64,000 nt of DNA from Dactylonectria macrodidyma (lineage: Eukaryota > Ascomycota > Sordariomycetes > Hypocreales > Nectriaceae), in the NCBI GenBank assembly GCA_020744425.1, contig JAGMUV010000011.1:620001-684000 (forward strand), given 5' to 3'. The first letter of the stretch is position 1; each line of letters starts with the position of its first letter. Below the pieces are notes generated by a model. That model saw nothing but the letters and a program-made list of their open reading frames with translations. It was not told where the DNA came from and ran no database searches. This document shows, in pieces, positions 11,016-21,528 of this stretch. Made by a program: the position numbers and the translations under genes.

Positions 11016-13094
11016 GAGGGTGAGCGGCCCACCGGCTGGGACGCGGCCCTGGCGCGGTGGTGGTGCATTCGTCGGTTGCTCGGAGCGGTTGGCTCGTGGG
11101 ATGTGGCGAGTGCGCAGTTAGTCGAGATCCTGCAGGCGGTGGTCGCTGTCGGAGAGCTACGACCCGACTGAGGCGATTGACGGTTCGATAGTGACAGCGG
11201 AAGTCGGCGAGAGGGTTCGGTATGATCGTATCGGCGAAGGGAGTTGGGTTCTCGCTCAGGGCGATGGCGATGTGGTGACTTGGCGATAGGAGGAGGCGGA
11301 GAGGACGCCTGCGGCCCTAAGCAGCGTGGTTGCGTGGGTACGTGGATGTGGAGGTTCTTGCAGCCGCAACCTAAACAAGCAAGAGGCGAACGTAAATGCA
11401 GAGGCAAAGGCAAAGGCAAGCAGCCCAACAGCAGACGAGAGAATGAAGGAGGCTCGATGTGCAGGGCGGCAGGGTTCGCGAAACGAGCGACCAGGATGAT
11501 TGGAGGATCTGGCGTGCGAGTGGAGGACCGGTGGGAGAGTCGCGATGGTGTCTAGGACGACCACAGCCTGAACGCCGCCTATGTGTAGCCTGTAATCCAC
11601 CTGTAGGGGGTCTGTACGTAGCAGGGACCCCGTTAGGAGGGGGAGACGTCGCGCTGGTCGTGCAGCGAAAGTGGAGGGATTGTGCTGAAGGGGATGATGT
11701 CGTGAGGCCTAGAATCAATGTGGTGAGCTCTGAATGGAGGAATGGCGGGCCTTGCGCGATGGGGTCAGGGTCGACACCAAACCGGTTGGAGTGGTGAGCA
11801 TTTAGTGCAGAGGAACGCCTCCAGTAGAGCAGGCGGGCAGTTAATTAGTGGGATCGCCAACTAACTGGGGAAAGGCACGGGGTTCAATTAGGCCCTGCAG
11901 CCCTGGAATCCGTCTGTGGTTCAGCTCACGTTTCATGAGGCTGCCCCCAGGCCAGGCCACCATTCCGAGCAGTGCATGTCACTGAGCCAGCCACTGCGGG
12001 CGGAACTCATGGGCGCGGGGGGAAGCTGCAGGGCTTTAATCCTGAAAGGGTAGCCTGCGCTGTTAGTGTTTAAGGCTGGGGAACGGGAGGCTCTGTCTGG
12101 CTGGCACTGTATTTTTGATAACAACCCCCCAACAGTTGAAGGCGTTGTGATAAGCAAGTGGTTGATGATGATGCTGTGTAAGGCAAAGGATATACAGAGG
12201 CTTGCAACAGAGAGCAAATAAGAGTGCACTTTCAAAGTCTCCTTATCACTACCGGGTTTGCACTTGTTAACTTGGCGTCGTCGTCATTATCTACAGCACT
12301 TGCTTGCAGCTTGCAGTGGTGACGGGTTACCTAGACTACCAGACGACCTGAAATGATTCTCTCGTTGGGCTAAGAACCAAGATTGAAACAGAAAGCGGGT
12401 AATTCCCACTTCTAACCAGCCTTCCCGAGGCATCATGCCATTGTGAGCTTCGCTATGATCCGGAATTTCTTCGTACAACTGCTGTTTGACTTGAATAATT
12501 GACTGTTCCCTTGTCTAGATCGAGATACGTCCTGCAGATACCAGAGATAAGCTGATAAGCTGCCCTGCCGGCTACCTATGTGCTACAGAGATGCGGTAGC
12601 CACCACTACCACAACTCGTGCCGTGTCGCGGCCGCCATGGGAAGCGGCGCCCTCCGAGACGCCGGGGCCGTCCACTCATGGCCCCATCACAACCGGCAAC
12701 TTGCTGCCAATCTGAGTCGCGCATCACCAATGGTCTCGGCCGCCGGCGCCTGGCTGCATCGCCGTTGTCCGCTGTGCACATTGAATGCTGTTAGCTGCCT
12801 CAATCTGACTGCCCCAGGCACTGACGTCGCGGCTCCGCGGGAAGGTTATAAAGAGCTTATCATCGCCCACCTCCCTTCATTACCACAGCCTCTAGTCTTC
12901 TCACAAACACTCAACAGCTTCTCCTCTTTGAGCCTTGAGCAATTAAACCGAACTTACCCCACATTGCCTTTGTCTTCGTCTTCGCTTTCGTTGCACTTTG
13001 ATACCCATCTCAAGGCTCTCTCACTTATCTCTCCGTGCTCTGTCCCGCGAGTGATACCCCTCCGCAACTACCCCTCAACACCACCTTGATACCC
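11016..13094. promoter_or_regulatory. Divergent promoter region, Rictor / urate oxidase, GATA-rich on the uricase side
   Basis: No gene is supported between the two divergent starts. The left half, to about 11.7 kb, has GA-rich/CT-rich tracts and is probably the Rictor leader. The right half has several GATAAG sites: 12149-12154, 12242-12247 (reverse), 12546-12551, 12554-12559, 12856-12861 (reverse) and 13024-13029 (reverse). The pair at 12546/12554 is spaced 8 bp apart in the same orientation. A TATA box (TATAAAG) lies at 12847-12853, and no ATG occurs between it and the uricase start at 13095. GATA factors of the AreA/NIT2 type switch on purine catabolism under nitrogen limitation in fungi, so these sites fit uricase control. 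I did not find a UaY-type TCGG-N6-CCGA site. Confidence 0.55.
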
Positions 13095-14084
13095 ATGTCC
13101 CAGGAACTCCCCGTTCGAGCAAAGACCTCCGCCATGCCTTACGTCTCCGCAGCTCGCTATGGCAAGGACAATGTCCGCGTCTACAAGGTCCACCGTGACA
13201 CCGAAACTGGTGTCCAGACTGTCACTGAGATGACCGTCTGCTGTCTCCTCGAGGGCGAAATCGAGACCTCCTATACCGAGGCCGACAACAGTGTTGTCGT
13301 CGCTACTGACTCTATCAAGAACACCATCTACATCACCGCCAAGGAGAACCCTGTTACGCCTCCGGAGCTCTTCGCCTCTATTCTGGGCGACCACTTCATT
13401 CAGAAGTATGCCCATATCCACGTCGCCAACGTCAAGGTTGTCACTCATCGCTGGAGCCGCCTGGATGTTGATGGCAAGCCCCATCCCCACAGCTTTATCA
13501 AGGATAGCGATGAGGTCCGTAATGTCGAGGCGCGCATTAGCCGCAAGGACGGCATTGCCATCAAGAGCTCCATTGCTGGCTTGACCGTTCTCAAGAGCAC
13601 CGGTTCTGCTTTCCACGGCTTTGTTCGCGACGAGTACACCACCCTTGGCGAGACTTGGGATCGCATTCTCTCGACCGACGTGGATGCTTCCTGGAAGTGG
13701 AAGGCTTTTGAGAACCTTGAGGCTGTCCAAGGGGCCGTGCCCAAGTTTGATGAAGCCTGGAAGTCTGCCCGTGGCATTACTATTAAGCTCTTTGCCGAGG
13801 ACGAGAGCGCTAGCGTCCAGAACACTATGTACAAGATGTGTGAGGAGATTCTTGCTGCTGTGCCTGATGTCGAGACTGTCATCTACGAACTGCCCAACAA
13901 GCACTACTTTGAGATTGGTAAGTCGACACTTCCCCCGAAATTCCCAATTACAACGCATGTGCTAATTATGATATTAGATTTGAGCTGGCACAAGGGCCTC
14001 AAGAACACCGGCAAGGACGCCGAGGTTTATGCTCCTCAGTCTGGTCCTAACGGCCTCATCAAGTGCGAGGTCTCCCGCTCCTAG
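13095..14084 (+). CDS. Urate oxidase (uricase)
   Basis: Two exons (13095-13917, 13978-14084) encode 309 residues. The enzyme oxidises urate to 5-hydroxyisourate with release of H2O2, an early step of purine catabolism. Strong family signatures are AARYGKDNVRVYKVHRD near the N-terminus, VVVATDSIKNTIYITAK with the catalytic Thr region, DGKPHPHSF, SAFHGFVRDEYTTL, and SWHKGLKNTGKDAEVYAPQ with the active-site His near the C-terminus. The start at 13095 is the first ATG after the TATA box. It adds about 13 residues compared with the ATG at 13134, which begins MPYVSAARYGKD and matches the usual family start. The protein ends EVSRS and lacks the C-terminal SKL-type peroxisomal signal common in fungal uricases; no PTS2-like motif is seen either. 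The GATA sites upstream point to nitrogen control. Confidence 0.96.
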   Translation: MSQELPVRAKTSAMPYVSAARYGKDNVRVYKVHRDTETGVQTVTEMTVCCLLEGEIETSYTEADNSVVVATDSIKNTIYITAKENPVTPPELFASILGDHFIQKYAHIHVANVKVVTHRWSRLDVDGKPHPHSFIKDSDEVRNVEARISRKDGIAIKSSIAGLTVLKSTGSAFHGFVRDEYTTLGETWDRILSTDVDASWKWKAFENLEAVQGAVPKFDEAWKSARGITIKLFAEDESASVQNTMYKMCEEILAAVPDVETVIYELPNKHYFEIGKSTLPPKFPITTHVLIMILDLSWHKGLKNTGKDAEVYAPQSGPNGLIKCEVSRS

Positions 14085-14512
14085 ACAGTGTGTTTGTTGG
14101 ACTGTATCATGAATTCGAGTACATACATTAAAGCGTTGGAATTAGTTGCAATGTAACGGGTGGCCCGATGTAATGAGCTATGATAAACAATAAACCGTAC
14201 ATATACCTATAAACAAGCCATTGAACTAGCTGCTCGTGAGAAATGACCCTAATTGTTCCGACACTCGAGGCTTTAAGCCAGCCCTGGAACTCAATGCCTC
14301 AACATGGACTTAAACTCCCAATCTCGTGTATGTAGCATATTCACATCACGCGATTGCTTAGGCTCCCAGGGCGTTGAAATTGTTGTTTGCCACTTGTTGG
14401 CTCCAGGTCATGAGAGATGCTCATCATATGGTATAGATAGTACACGACTTTTTCAGTCCGTTCGCCCAACCTATTCTACAACGCCACTATCAAACTTCCG
14501 ACGTTTATTCAT
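14085..14512. other. Convergent 3' region, uricase / uL13m
   Basis: About 430 bp between two convergent stops. An AATAAA-type polyadenylation signal (AACAATAAACC) lies at about 14187-14197 on the + strand and suits uricase. No coding region is seen. Confidence 0.5.
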
Positions 14513-15110
14513 TTATAGCCGCTTCGTATCAGTTGCACGGAGCCTCTCCACCGCCTTCTCCCAACCGTCCTTGCCGACCACTTTGCCACCAAACTGTATC
14601 AAGTTCTCTTTGTACGGGTGTGCTTCGCCCTCAAAGGCTTTGAGTCGCGCCAATCGCTTGTCCCGCAGTCGGTTCTTAGGTAGCATGCCGCTGACGGCCT
14701 TGCGCAGTACTTCGGAACCACCATGCTTCTCCATCAGGACGTCCATAGTCACCGTCTTGAGGCTACCGGGGCGGGTCGTATGTCGGTAGTAAGGCTTCTG
14801 CCACTTTTTGCGGCCGGTCGTGTGCAGCGCGGCGCAATTGGTCACCACCACGTAGTCGCCGCAGTCGGTCGAGGGGTCAAAGATGGGTTTGTGTTTGCCC
14901 ATCAAGAGAACTGCAATGCGTGACGCTAGGCGGCCGAGCGAAGGGGGGGTTACGCCGGGTTGGGTCGAGAGAGTCTGATGGGGGGCGGAAGCGGAAACTG
15001 AGTGCCATACTCGGGAGTAGGCGAGTTTAGTCTGTGGGATTGATTAGTTTATTGATTCAGCATGATGCAATTGAACAAGCGTGACTTACCAGACCGAGGG
15101 TTTGAGACAT
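14513..15110 (-). CDS. Mitochondrial large-subunit ribosomal protein uL13m
   Basis: Two exons (15090-15110 and 14513-15031) give 179 residues. The first coding exon holds only seven codons (MSQTLGL) before a GTAAGT donor. The N-terminal 40 residues carry Arg, Ser and Ala and few acids (KLAYSRVWHSVSASAP), suiting a mitochondrial presequence. The L13 domain follows: ASRIAVLLMGKHKPIF, DCGDYVVVTNC, KKWQKPYYRHTTRPGSLK and the classical LRKAVSGMLPKNRLRDKRLARLKAF. The protein belongs to the large subunit of the mitoribosome (yeast MRPL23 type). It diverges from the copper chaperone gene, with 317 bp between starts. Confidence 0.93.
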
Positions 15111-15427
15111 CTTGACGACTGCTGGAGGGTCAATCCCTCGAGACAATCACCGCCAATGGGGTCAAGTCAGCGGTAGGGCCCAGATGGTGGTGTAGTGGCG
15201 TCTTGAGGCTACACTGGGTCGATCGCGGGATCACCAGCTTTGGAGTTCATTGAAAGTTTGATGCTGGGCTCAATTGCTGACTCAGGCTTGTCATTGTCAC
15301 GTGGTTGAGCCGTTTCCCGAAGTCGGTGGTAGGCCCACTTCGTGGGGCATTGCGTTACTACAAGTCCCGGCGGCATCACCGGCTGTGGATTTCAAAGCAG
15401 AACAATCAAGCACACGACATCCTCAAC
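15111..15427. promoter_or_regulatory. Shared divergent promoter, uL13m / copper chaperone
   Basis: The two start codons are 317 bp apart and point away from each other, so both promoters must lie here or overlap. I see no TATA box and no recognisable factor site. Confidence 0.45.
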
Positions 15428-16676
15428 ATGGCCCCTAAGATCACTCCTCCCCGTGCTCTGGCAGCGGCGTCACTTTGCTTGGTAGCAGGGTATTCCGCAT
15501 ATCGATACGCCTCTTCGCGTAGCAGCAATTCCAAGGACATCCCTCCCGCCACCGGTCAGTGCCGCACGGTTCCTCTTACACCAGAACCAGCCTTCTAACT
15601 CGCATCCAATAGCCTCTGGCAAGAAGACAGTCGACAACTCGTTTGAGGTGCGCCCACATCTCACAGTGGATGACTCAACGCTATGAGAAGGGGACGAGGA
15701 GAGCGAAGTTTTCGTGAAAATCAGGGATACTAATGAAACGCTGCGAAACAGACCCTTTTCGCCGTACCGTTGTCATGTGACGGCTGCATCAAGTCTGTTT
15801 CAGACTCTGTGTACAAGATTGACGGCATCAGCAAGGTCGAAGGGAATCTGAAGGACCAATTGATATCTGTCGAGGGCACAGGCAAGTATTCACTCGCTCA
15901 TTGTGTGCAGCGAAATGAGGTTGGAGGAGGGCTAATCATGCAATTTTTATTCCAGCTGCACCTTCAGCTATCGTGGAAGCCATTCAAGCCACAGGTAGGG
16001 ACGCCATCTTGCGCGGATCGGGCGCCTCAGACAGTAAGTGCAAGAGGGTGTTTCTTTTGATTGTGTCAAAACGTTTGGGGCTTGTTACTCAATGCTCATC
16101 TTCCCGCCGAGTCGGACATCGACGAGCATTCATTGGACTGACACAAGGTACTTGGCAGGCGCTGCTGTTAGCATCCTTGAGAGCTTTGCAACCACTAAGC
16201 AAGAAACCAACGCAGATGAGCCCAACCGGGAGGTGAGGGGGCTGGCAAGGATGGTTCAAGTTAGCTCTGGACGCACACTCGTCGACCTCACTATTCGAGG
16301 GGTCTCCCCAGGAACGTACCGCGCCTCGATTCGTGAGTACGGTAACTTGGCAGATGGCGCACGATCTACAGGACCCGTTTGGGCGGGAGGCGAGAAGGCA
16401 ACCCGTGGTGCCTTGGGTGTGGTTGAGGTTGGCAAGGACGGACGAGGATCTGCGTTTGTCAACCATCCGTTCCAAATCTGGGAAGTCATCGGGCACGCTA
16501 TGGTATTGACACGACAAGAGGAGGGCACCGAGCCGCTGCACAACGACTTGGATACCGTTGTTGGCGTGATCGCTCGAAGCGCTGGCATGTGGGACAATGA
16601 CAAGACTGTTTGCTCATGCACAGGCAAGACGCTCTGGGATGAGCGCCGGGATGAGGTCAAGAAGGGAATGCTGTAA
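15428..16676 (+). CDS. CCS1: Copper chaperone for Cu/Zn superoxide dismutase, with N-terminal extension
   Basis: Five exons (15428-15554, 15613-15647, 15752-15881, 15956-16033, 16159-16676) give 295 residues. CCS delivers copper to SOD1 and oxidises its disulfide. Domain I is a heavy-metal-associated fold, residues about 55-125, with LSCDGC at the copper site; the usual first Met of MXCXXC is Leu here. Domain II is SOD-like (REVRGLARMVQVSSGRTLVDLTI, HPFQIWEVIGHAMV). Domain III carries the essential CXC motif in VCSCTGKTLWDERRDEVKK. The first 50 residues are unusual: a basic start, then a hydrophobic stretch (ALAAASLCLVAGYSAYRYA). No in-frame ATG exists in exons 2 or 3, so the extension is needed unless transcription starts elsewhere. 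Intron 3 (15882-15955) has a GC donor in the strong context AG|GCAAGT. Confidence 0.93.
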
Positions 16677-19600
16677 TGAAAGCCTTGCCATTGCCTTTAG
16701 CCGCCGGCCTCGTTCGATTGCATCCTCTCTCGGACTTGGCTCTAGATACCAGGGGAAAGATAGTACCCAGTGAAATTAAGGTTATCGAGGTCCTGACATG
16801 GTCGATGGCATCAAGCCCTCGTTTTCCAGTCCTCCTCCCCGCAAGGGCCTTGACCGAACGTGAAACTGGGAGAACAGTCCGAAACAACTTCAGGTGAAGC
16901 ATCTGAGCCTCTTTACCAGGGCGTTTTTAGGTAGACGTGGTGCGATATCTCAGTCCCAAGGTCAGATCGTGACATGGGTTAGGGCGATAATCGTTCGACA
17001 CATGGCTGGGAGTGGGCAGTTGCTCTGTCACTCCAACCCTTGGTGTGCGGCACAAAGAAAATAACCATGTTCTGAAAAATGGAATTCGAATTCAGAACAG
17101 AGTCTACGGATAGAAATTCTCCGGCTTCGTAAGAAGTTCGTAAGAAGGTAGTGAAGGGGTATCATGTCGTCTGCAGACCGAAGCGATGTCCATGGTGCGA
17201 TTCTCGGCGTCCAGTGCCGGACGAACGGTGGAGCCCGTTGCGCTACTGAGATGCGGCCCATCATCTGCCGGACGACTACGAAACAGACAGATCTATGCGT
17301 GCAATGGCAGATGAGAGCTACAAGATACTATAGAGACTAGGCCTAGCTGACGTACTATGTAGAGTGCTACACCACCGTAGGAGAAAACAAAGGGCTTGAC
17401 GTATGCAGTGGAGTTGCAGCGTAGCACAGAAAGTGGACGATAGAGGCAGACGGAGCAAACCGATGCAACTGATTGGCGAATCCCGCAATGCTCTCTGAAG
17501 ACCGGAAGGGCCCGGATCGTGGTGGCAGGATGAGACAGGTCGAGACAGGGACAGGGCTAGGAGGTGGACTGGTTTTGGGTCAGTTAGAGATCAGTGCCCG
17601 TAGAGAAGGGATGGGATGAATGGTTTTGTTGTGAGATGCCAGGAGTTCAGAACCTGCAATAGGAAACACGGCCCTGTGTTGGGAAGCCGCTGGTTCGTGT
17701 TCGCGTTGAGGAGCGAGAGGCATTGAAGGCAACATGGAGAATCCTGCATGTGAAATCGTAGAACTGGGTGTAAGTAGGTGGCACTAACAAGGGGAGGCTA
17801 GAGTGAGAGGCACCGTTGATCCGTCACTAACACAACCCTAACTCTATTACAAAGAACAACATGCATTGCTAGCCATCTTCGATATTACCCGACAACACGA
17901 GATGCGTGTGTTTTGATCTTCTTTTTTGTTTTCATGGCTTATTTCCAAATCTCACATCTCAATCTCAATCTGCGCATCCAACGCAACACACTCACGATGC
18001 AAGTCTGCTACCGCATTGACAACCCCTCTGTCCCTCTGGCCCCTCGATCTCTCGGCCCGGTAACACCCTGTCAGGCCTCCGTCGATCAGGGGCCTCTTGA
18101 GAAGCCTTGGCACAGCCCGAAGGGGCCGCGAGGGAACCTGATCGAAGGCCCGAACCTGGTCGCCTGGAAACAATGGCCTGGCTGAGCACTGGCGCACTTG
18201 CTATTGCCAGATGAGTTGCCAATTGTCATAGGACGTGTACAGTGGACTGCGGCCAGGGTGGCCGCCGTAGTGTGGCTGGTGCACAGCAGATTGACGTGTG
18301 TTGAGTGGACGCATTAGTGCATGGAGTTGCTTGCAGACGCCGTAAAGGATAGGCTGAGAAGTCCCGGAACTGAGGCGGACATCCATGGGGGCTGCGATAT
18401 CATGGGAGAGGAACCAAGGGTTTCAACATCATGGGATCTATCAACCAGTTTGTGTTTCTCTTGTCATTGTCCTGTCATCCCATGTGGACGGTTTTGCCGC
18501 CGTGGCAACCACCACAGCGAGATGAACATACCGCCTTTTCCCTCAAGTCCCGGCTGTCATCGCTCGGCGCTGAGAGCCAAGAAGGGAGCCGAAGTGATGG
18601 GTTCTATTTTGAGGTTCAAATTTGGCATTATTGGTGATGAGCTAGTAGAACTAAGGCATGGCTAGGGGGGCTCTGAAGATGAGTGCCTCCCCACCAAGAT
18701 GCATACATCATCACCGCGCATGTCTAGGCCCGTTCTCACCGTTGGTGTTGGTCCACCGCTGTCACCTGTTGGTTCGACAGAGGGGGAGCCAAGTTTGGGT
18801 GTAGTCAGTGTACCAGTCATGGGGGTACATGGAAACCCGTGCCCTCGGGTCCGAGGCTGGAGAGAGGGTGCAGCTTTGAACATCAATGGAGGCTAGAGGC
18901 GATGCGCATATCCCGCTTGTTGGGTCATGCAGAGACGATCTGGGCGTCACCCAATCTGCTCACGGGGAGCTCCAGCACGGCGCTTACACAGTCGACGGAC
19001 CAACCCAACGACTCGGTTGCACACACGTCATTCGACGCCAACGGCTGGGCATCGCTGGTTGCAGGGCTAACAGTATTTTCACCACGAGGGCCACCAGGGT
19101 ACACACTGTAGGTGCGAAGTAGTAAGCTCATTAACCGGAAAGCAGCTAATCGGAGGCGTTGAGCGGGAATGCACACGCATTGCCATCTCCCTTGGCCTGC
19201 GCTCCGTGCGTCGTGATGCAACAGGAGGCTCGATTTTGGTTGTTGCCTCTCCACCGGGCTTGAAAGCCACCGCTTCTTCTCTAAGATAGGCGCCGTAGGT
19301 AGCGGGGGTGCCACCCCAGGATGCCGGGATGCCCCTGAAGCTGCCCAATCAGCCGCTAAGTGACATTGCTTTAGGGACCTGCAACACTCGGCGCCCCAGG
19401 ACGTCCCAGTGGAGGTGTCGTTGATCCTGGTGCCGATGTGGGTGTGGCACCGATGAGCGACGCGGAAGATGCGGGCGATGCACACTCAACGACGAGTCGG
19501 GCTCACACCGTTCGATTTTGGGAAGCATCTGACGAGGCTCAACGTGAAGGTGGTTCGATGAGCGATGGAGGGGGAGGGGGAGGAGGGAGTGAGAAAGGTA

Positions 19601-21528
19601 AACTAGATGCCCGAGCGAGGCCATATCACATCACTATCACCGGGGACGGCTCTCAGATAGACGAGTTAACAAGCATTGACGTGCGTGGAGAGAGACGGAT
19701 AATACGGAGTAGACTACGGCACTCAGGACTCATGGGTGGTGGATAGACCATCTCGGGCATGCTTGAGTACCTGATGCAATGGAGTAATGGAAGCATTGCT
19801 GGAACTTCAGGTTTTCCTTTCTTTTGCCCCCAGGCTGGCAGCTCCGGCTCTCCATCAAACGTACCTGGTGCAGCGAGACAACGAGCCATGCCCCTGTCCA
19901 AACCCGCCCAGACATGCCGACACATCGGGTTGCCGTCGATCAGGATGAACGCTTTGCATGTCAAACCCTCACGCAAGCCCCAAGACAAGCGCCAGGCACT
20001 AGACACAGGAGCCAGCGAGCCAGCAGAGACGTCCAAGAAGCCGAAAAGGGCAACCCCTGCTGCACATCCCCCTGGCCCGTCAACGCGGCCATGCCCTCGC
20101 TCTCCATGTCTCCATGTCTCCATGTCTCCAACGCCATGTCTGGACGGATCTGCCTCTGCGTGTTGGAGACTTGGAGTTGGAACCCCTTGCTTGTGTGATC
20201 CAGGTGTGACCGCCCAGCCTTAGCGGCCGCGGGTTCGCTGGGAAGGTTTAGCGCCCTGGGAGACAGACCCAGCATGAGATGCGGTGATTGATATACCTCC
20301 GCCCCCAGCCCAAGGCCGCTGGATTGGGTGCTTCCCACCATCTTTCACTCTCTAGGCGCTGAGCTTTCGTTCCTTCATCCACTCTCTACCTCGCGCCGAA
20401 TCGCACCGCCCGTCGAGCTGCACAAAGGCTCGTCCCGTCACCAGACCATCGGGCCTTGGCCACACTTGCGTGCAGACTAATTGCCTCTCTCTTGACCCGA
20501 CTCGCGTGGCTTCAACTCGGGGATTTGGCTAGGGAACCCTGTTCGTCAGCTTGACTCGACTTGCGCTCGCATCACATCGTCGTGGAAGGGGAAAAAAACA
20601 TCTGATCCCACTTACACCGATCCTTCAGCCTCGACGGCCTCTTTTGGATATAATACACATGGGCCGGCCCATTTGTTTTCGCTCGTTATCAGTTTGTGGT
20701 TTTTCGTTTCGCAGGCACGGATCGAAAAGAAATCATTAATCTCCTCTCATTTGGACATTACACTGCCATCTCGCTACTCAGACAACTTATAATTGCGCCT
20801 TTCACAACAATCACGGGCTTGTCAGCAACTCTGCATAGGTATCAAGAGACATCAGCAAAGTCAAAAACGCGCCAAACGCCGATCAAAGAACTTGTCTCGT
20901 TTCGCGCTTGCAAGAAAAACCAACTTCCTGATCGCATCCGTCCAACATCTTGTTGCCTCCGGAGCATTTCAAGCTTTCGCTGCACTCATTAAAAGCAGCG
21001 CCACTGACCGCGTCGCCAAGCCCAGCAAGTGTCAACATCGACCAATTGCTCGCCCAAGGCGGGGGAAAAGCACTGGTGTCCACAAAGCCACTAACGTCGC
21101 TCTGCTGCCCTGCCCGCACGGCCAACACCGAGCCTGCCCTGCTACCTGCCACCTGCCCCCCCTGATACCTGGCCCCGTTGTTACGGTGCTACGGCCAAGG
21201 CCACACTTGCCCGCCATCCCAAATAATAAGTCGGGGCAACCCCCCAATCTCGACTCACTCTGCTACTAAGCGCCGAGGCTACTGCCCTCTCCAACTAAGA
21301 CCACCCCACTTGCCTCCCTCTACTTCCTCTCGCTCCCACTCCCACCACTTCGACTTTCCGTCTCTCCGCTGGGCCCATTGTCTCGCTCTTGCCTCTTCTT
21401 CGCTCACCTCCCACCACACCCACAAAGCTCTTTCTCCTTCCGTCTTCCTTCTCCATTTAGAAGGACACTCTACCTGAGATCTACACTTCCATTTCTACCG
21501 TGGCTCTCACTGCCCTGCAGCGACAATC
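16677..21528. other. Gene-free region of about 4.9 kb upstream of noxR
   Basis: No open frame here shows a recognisable domain or a convincing spliced structure. Base composition is similar to the surrounding non-coding DNA, without the strong AT bias left by repeat-induced point mutation. An 8-bp tandem repeat (TCTCCATG, about four copies) lies at 20101-20130. From about 21.28 to 21.52 kb the + strand is pyrimidine-rich, as expected for the noxR leader. Long regulatory DNA or a non-coding RNA is possible, but nothing in the sequence proves it. Confidence 0.55.
20101..20130. repeat. 8-bp tandem repeat (TCTCCATG)
   Basis: Three perfect copies of TCTCCATG and a diverged fourth follow one another directly. 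The repeat lies in the gene-free region upstream of noxR, and no function can be read from it. Confidence 0.85.

Noticed and set aside
12580..13089. Open frame of 169 codons upstream of uricase
   Set aside because: It runs through the TATA box, GATA sites and pyrimidine-rich leader of uricase and has no domain.
13068..13958. Long antisense open frame opposite uricase (296 codons)
   Set aside because: It is a shadow of the strongly biased codon use in the uricase gene.
15973..16236. Possible extra intron at the GTAGGG after ATCAAGCCACAG in the CCS gene
   Set aside because: Reading straight through gives the conserved ATGRDAILRGSGASD block, so no intron is needed there.
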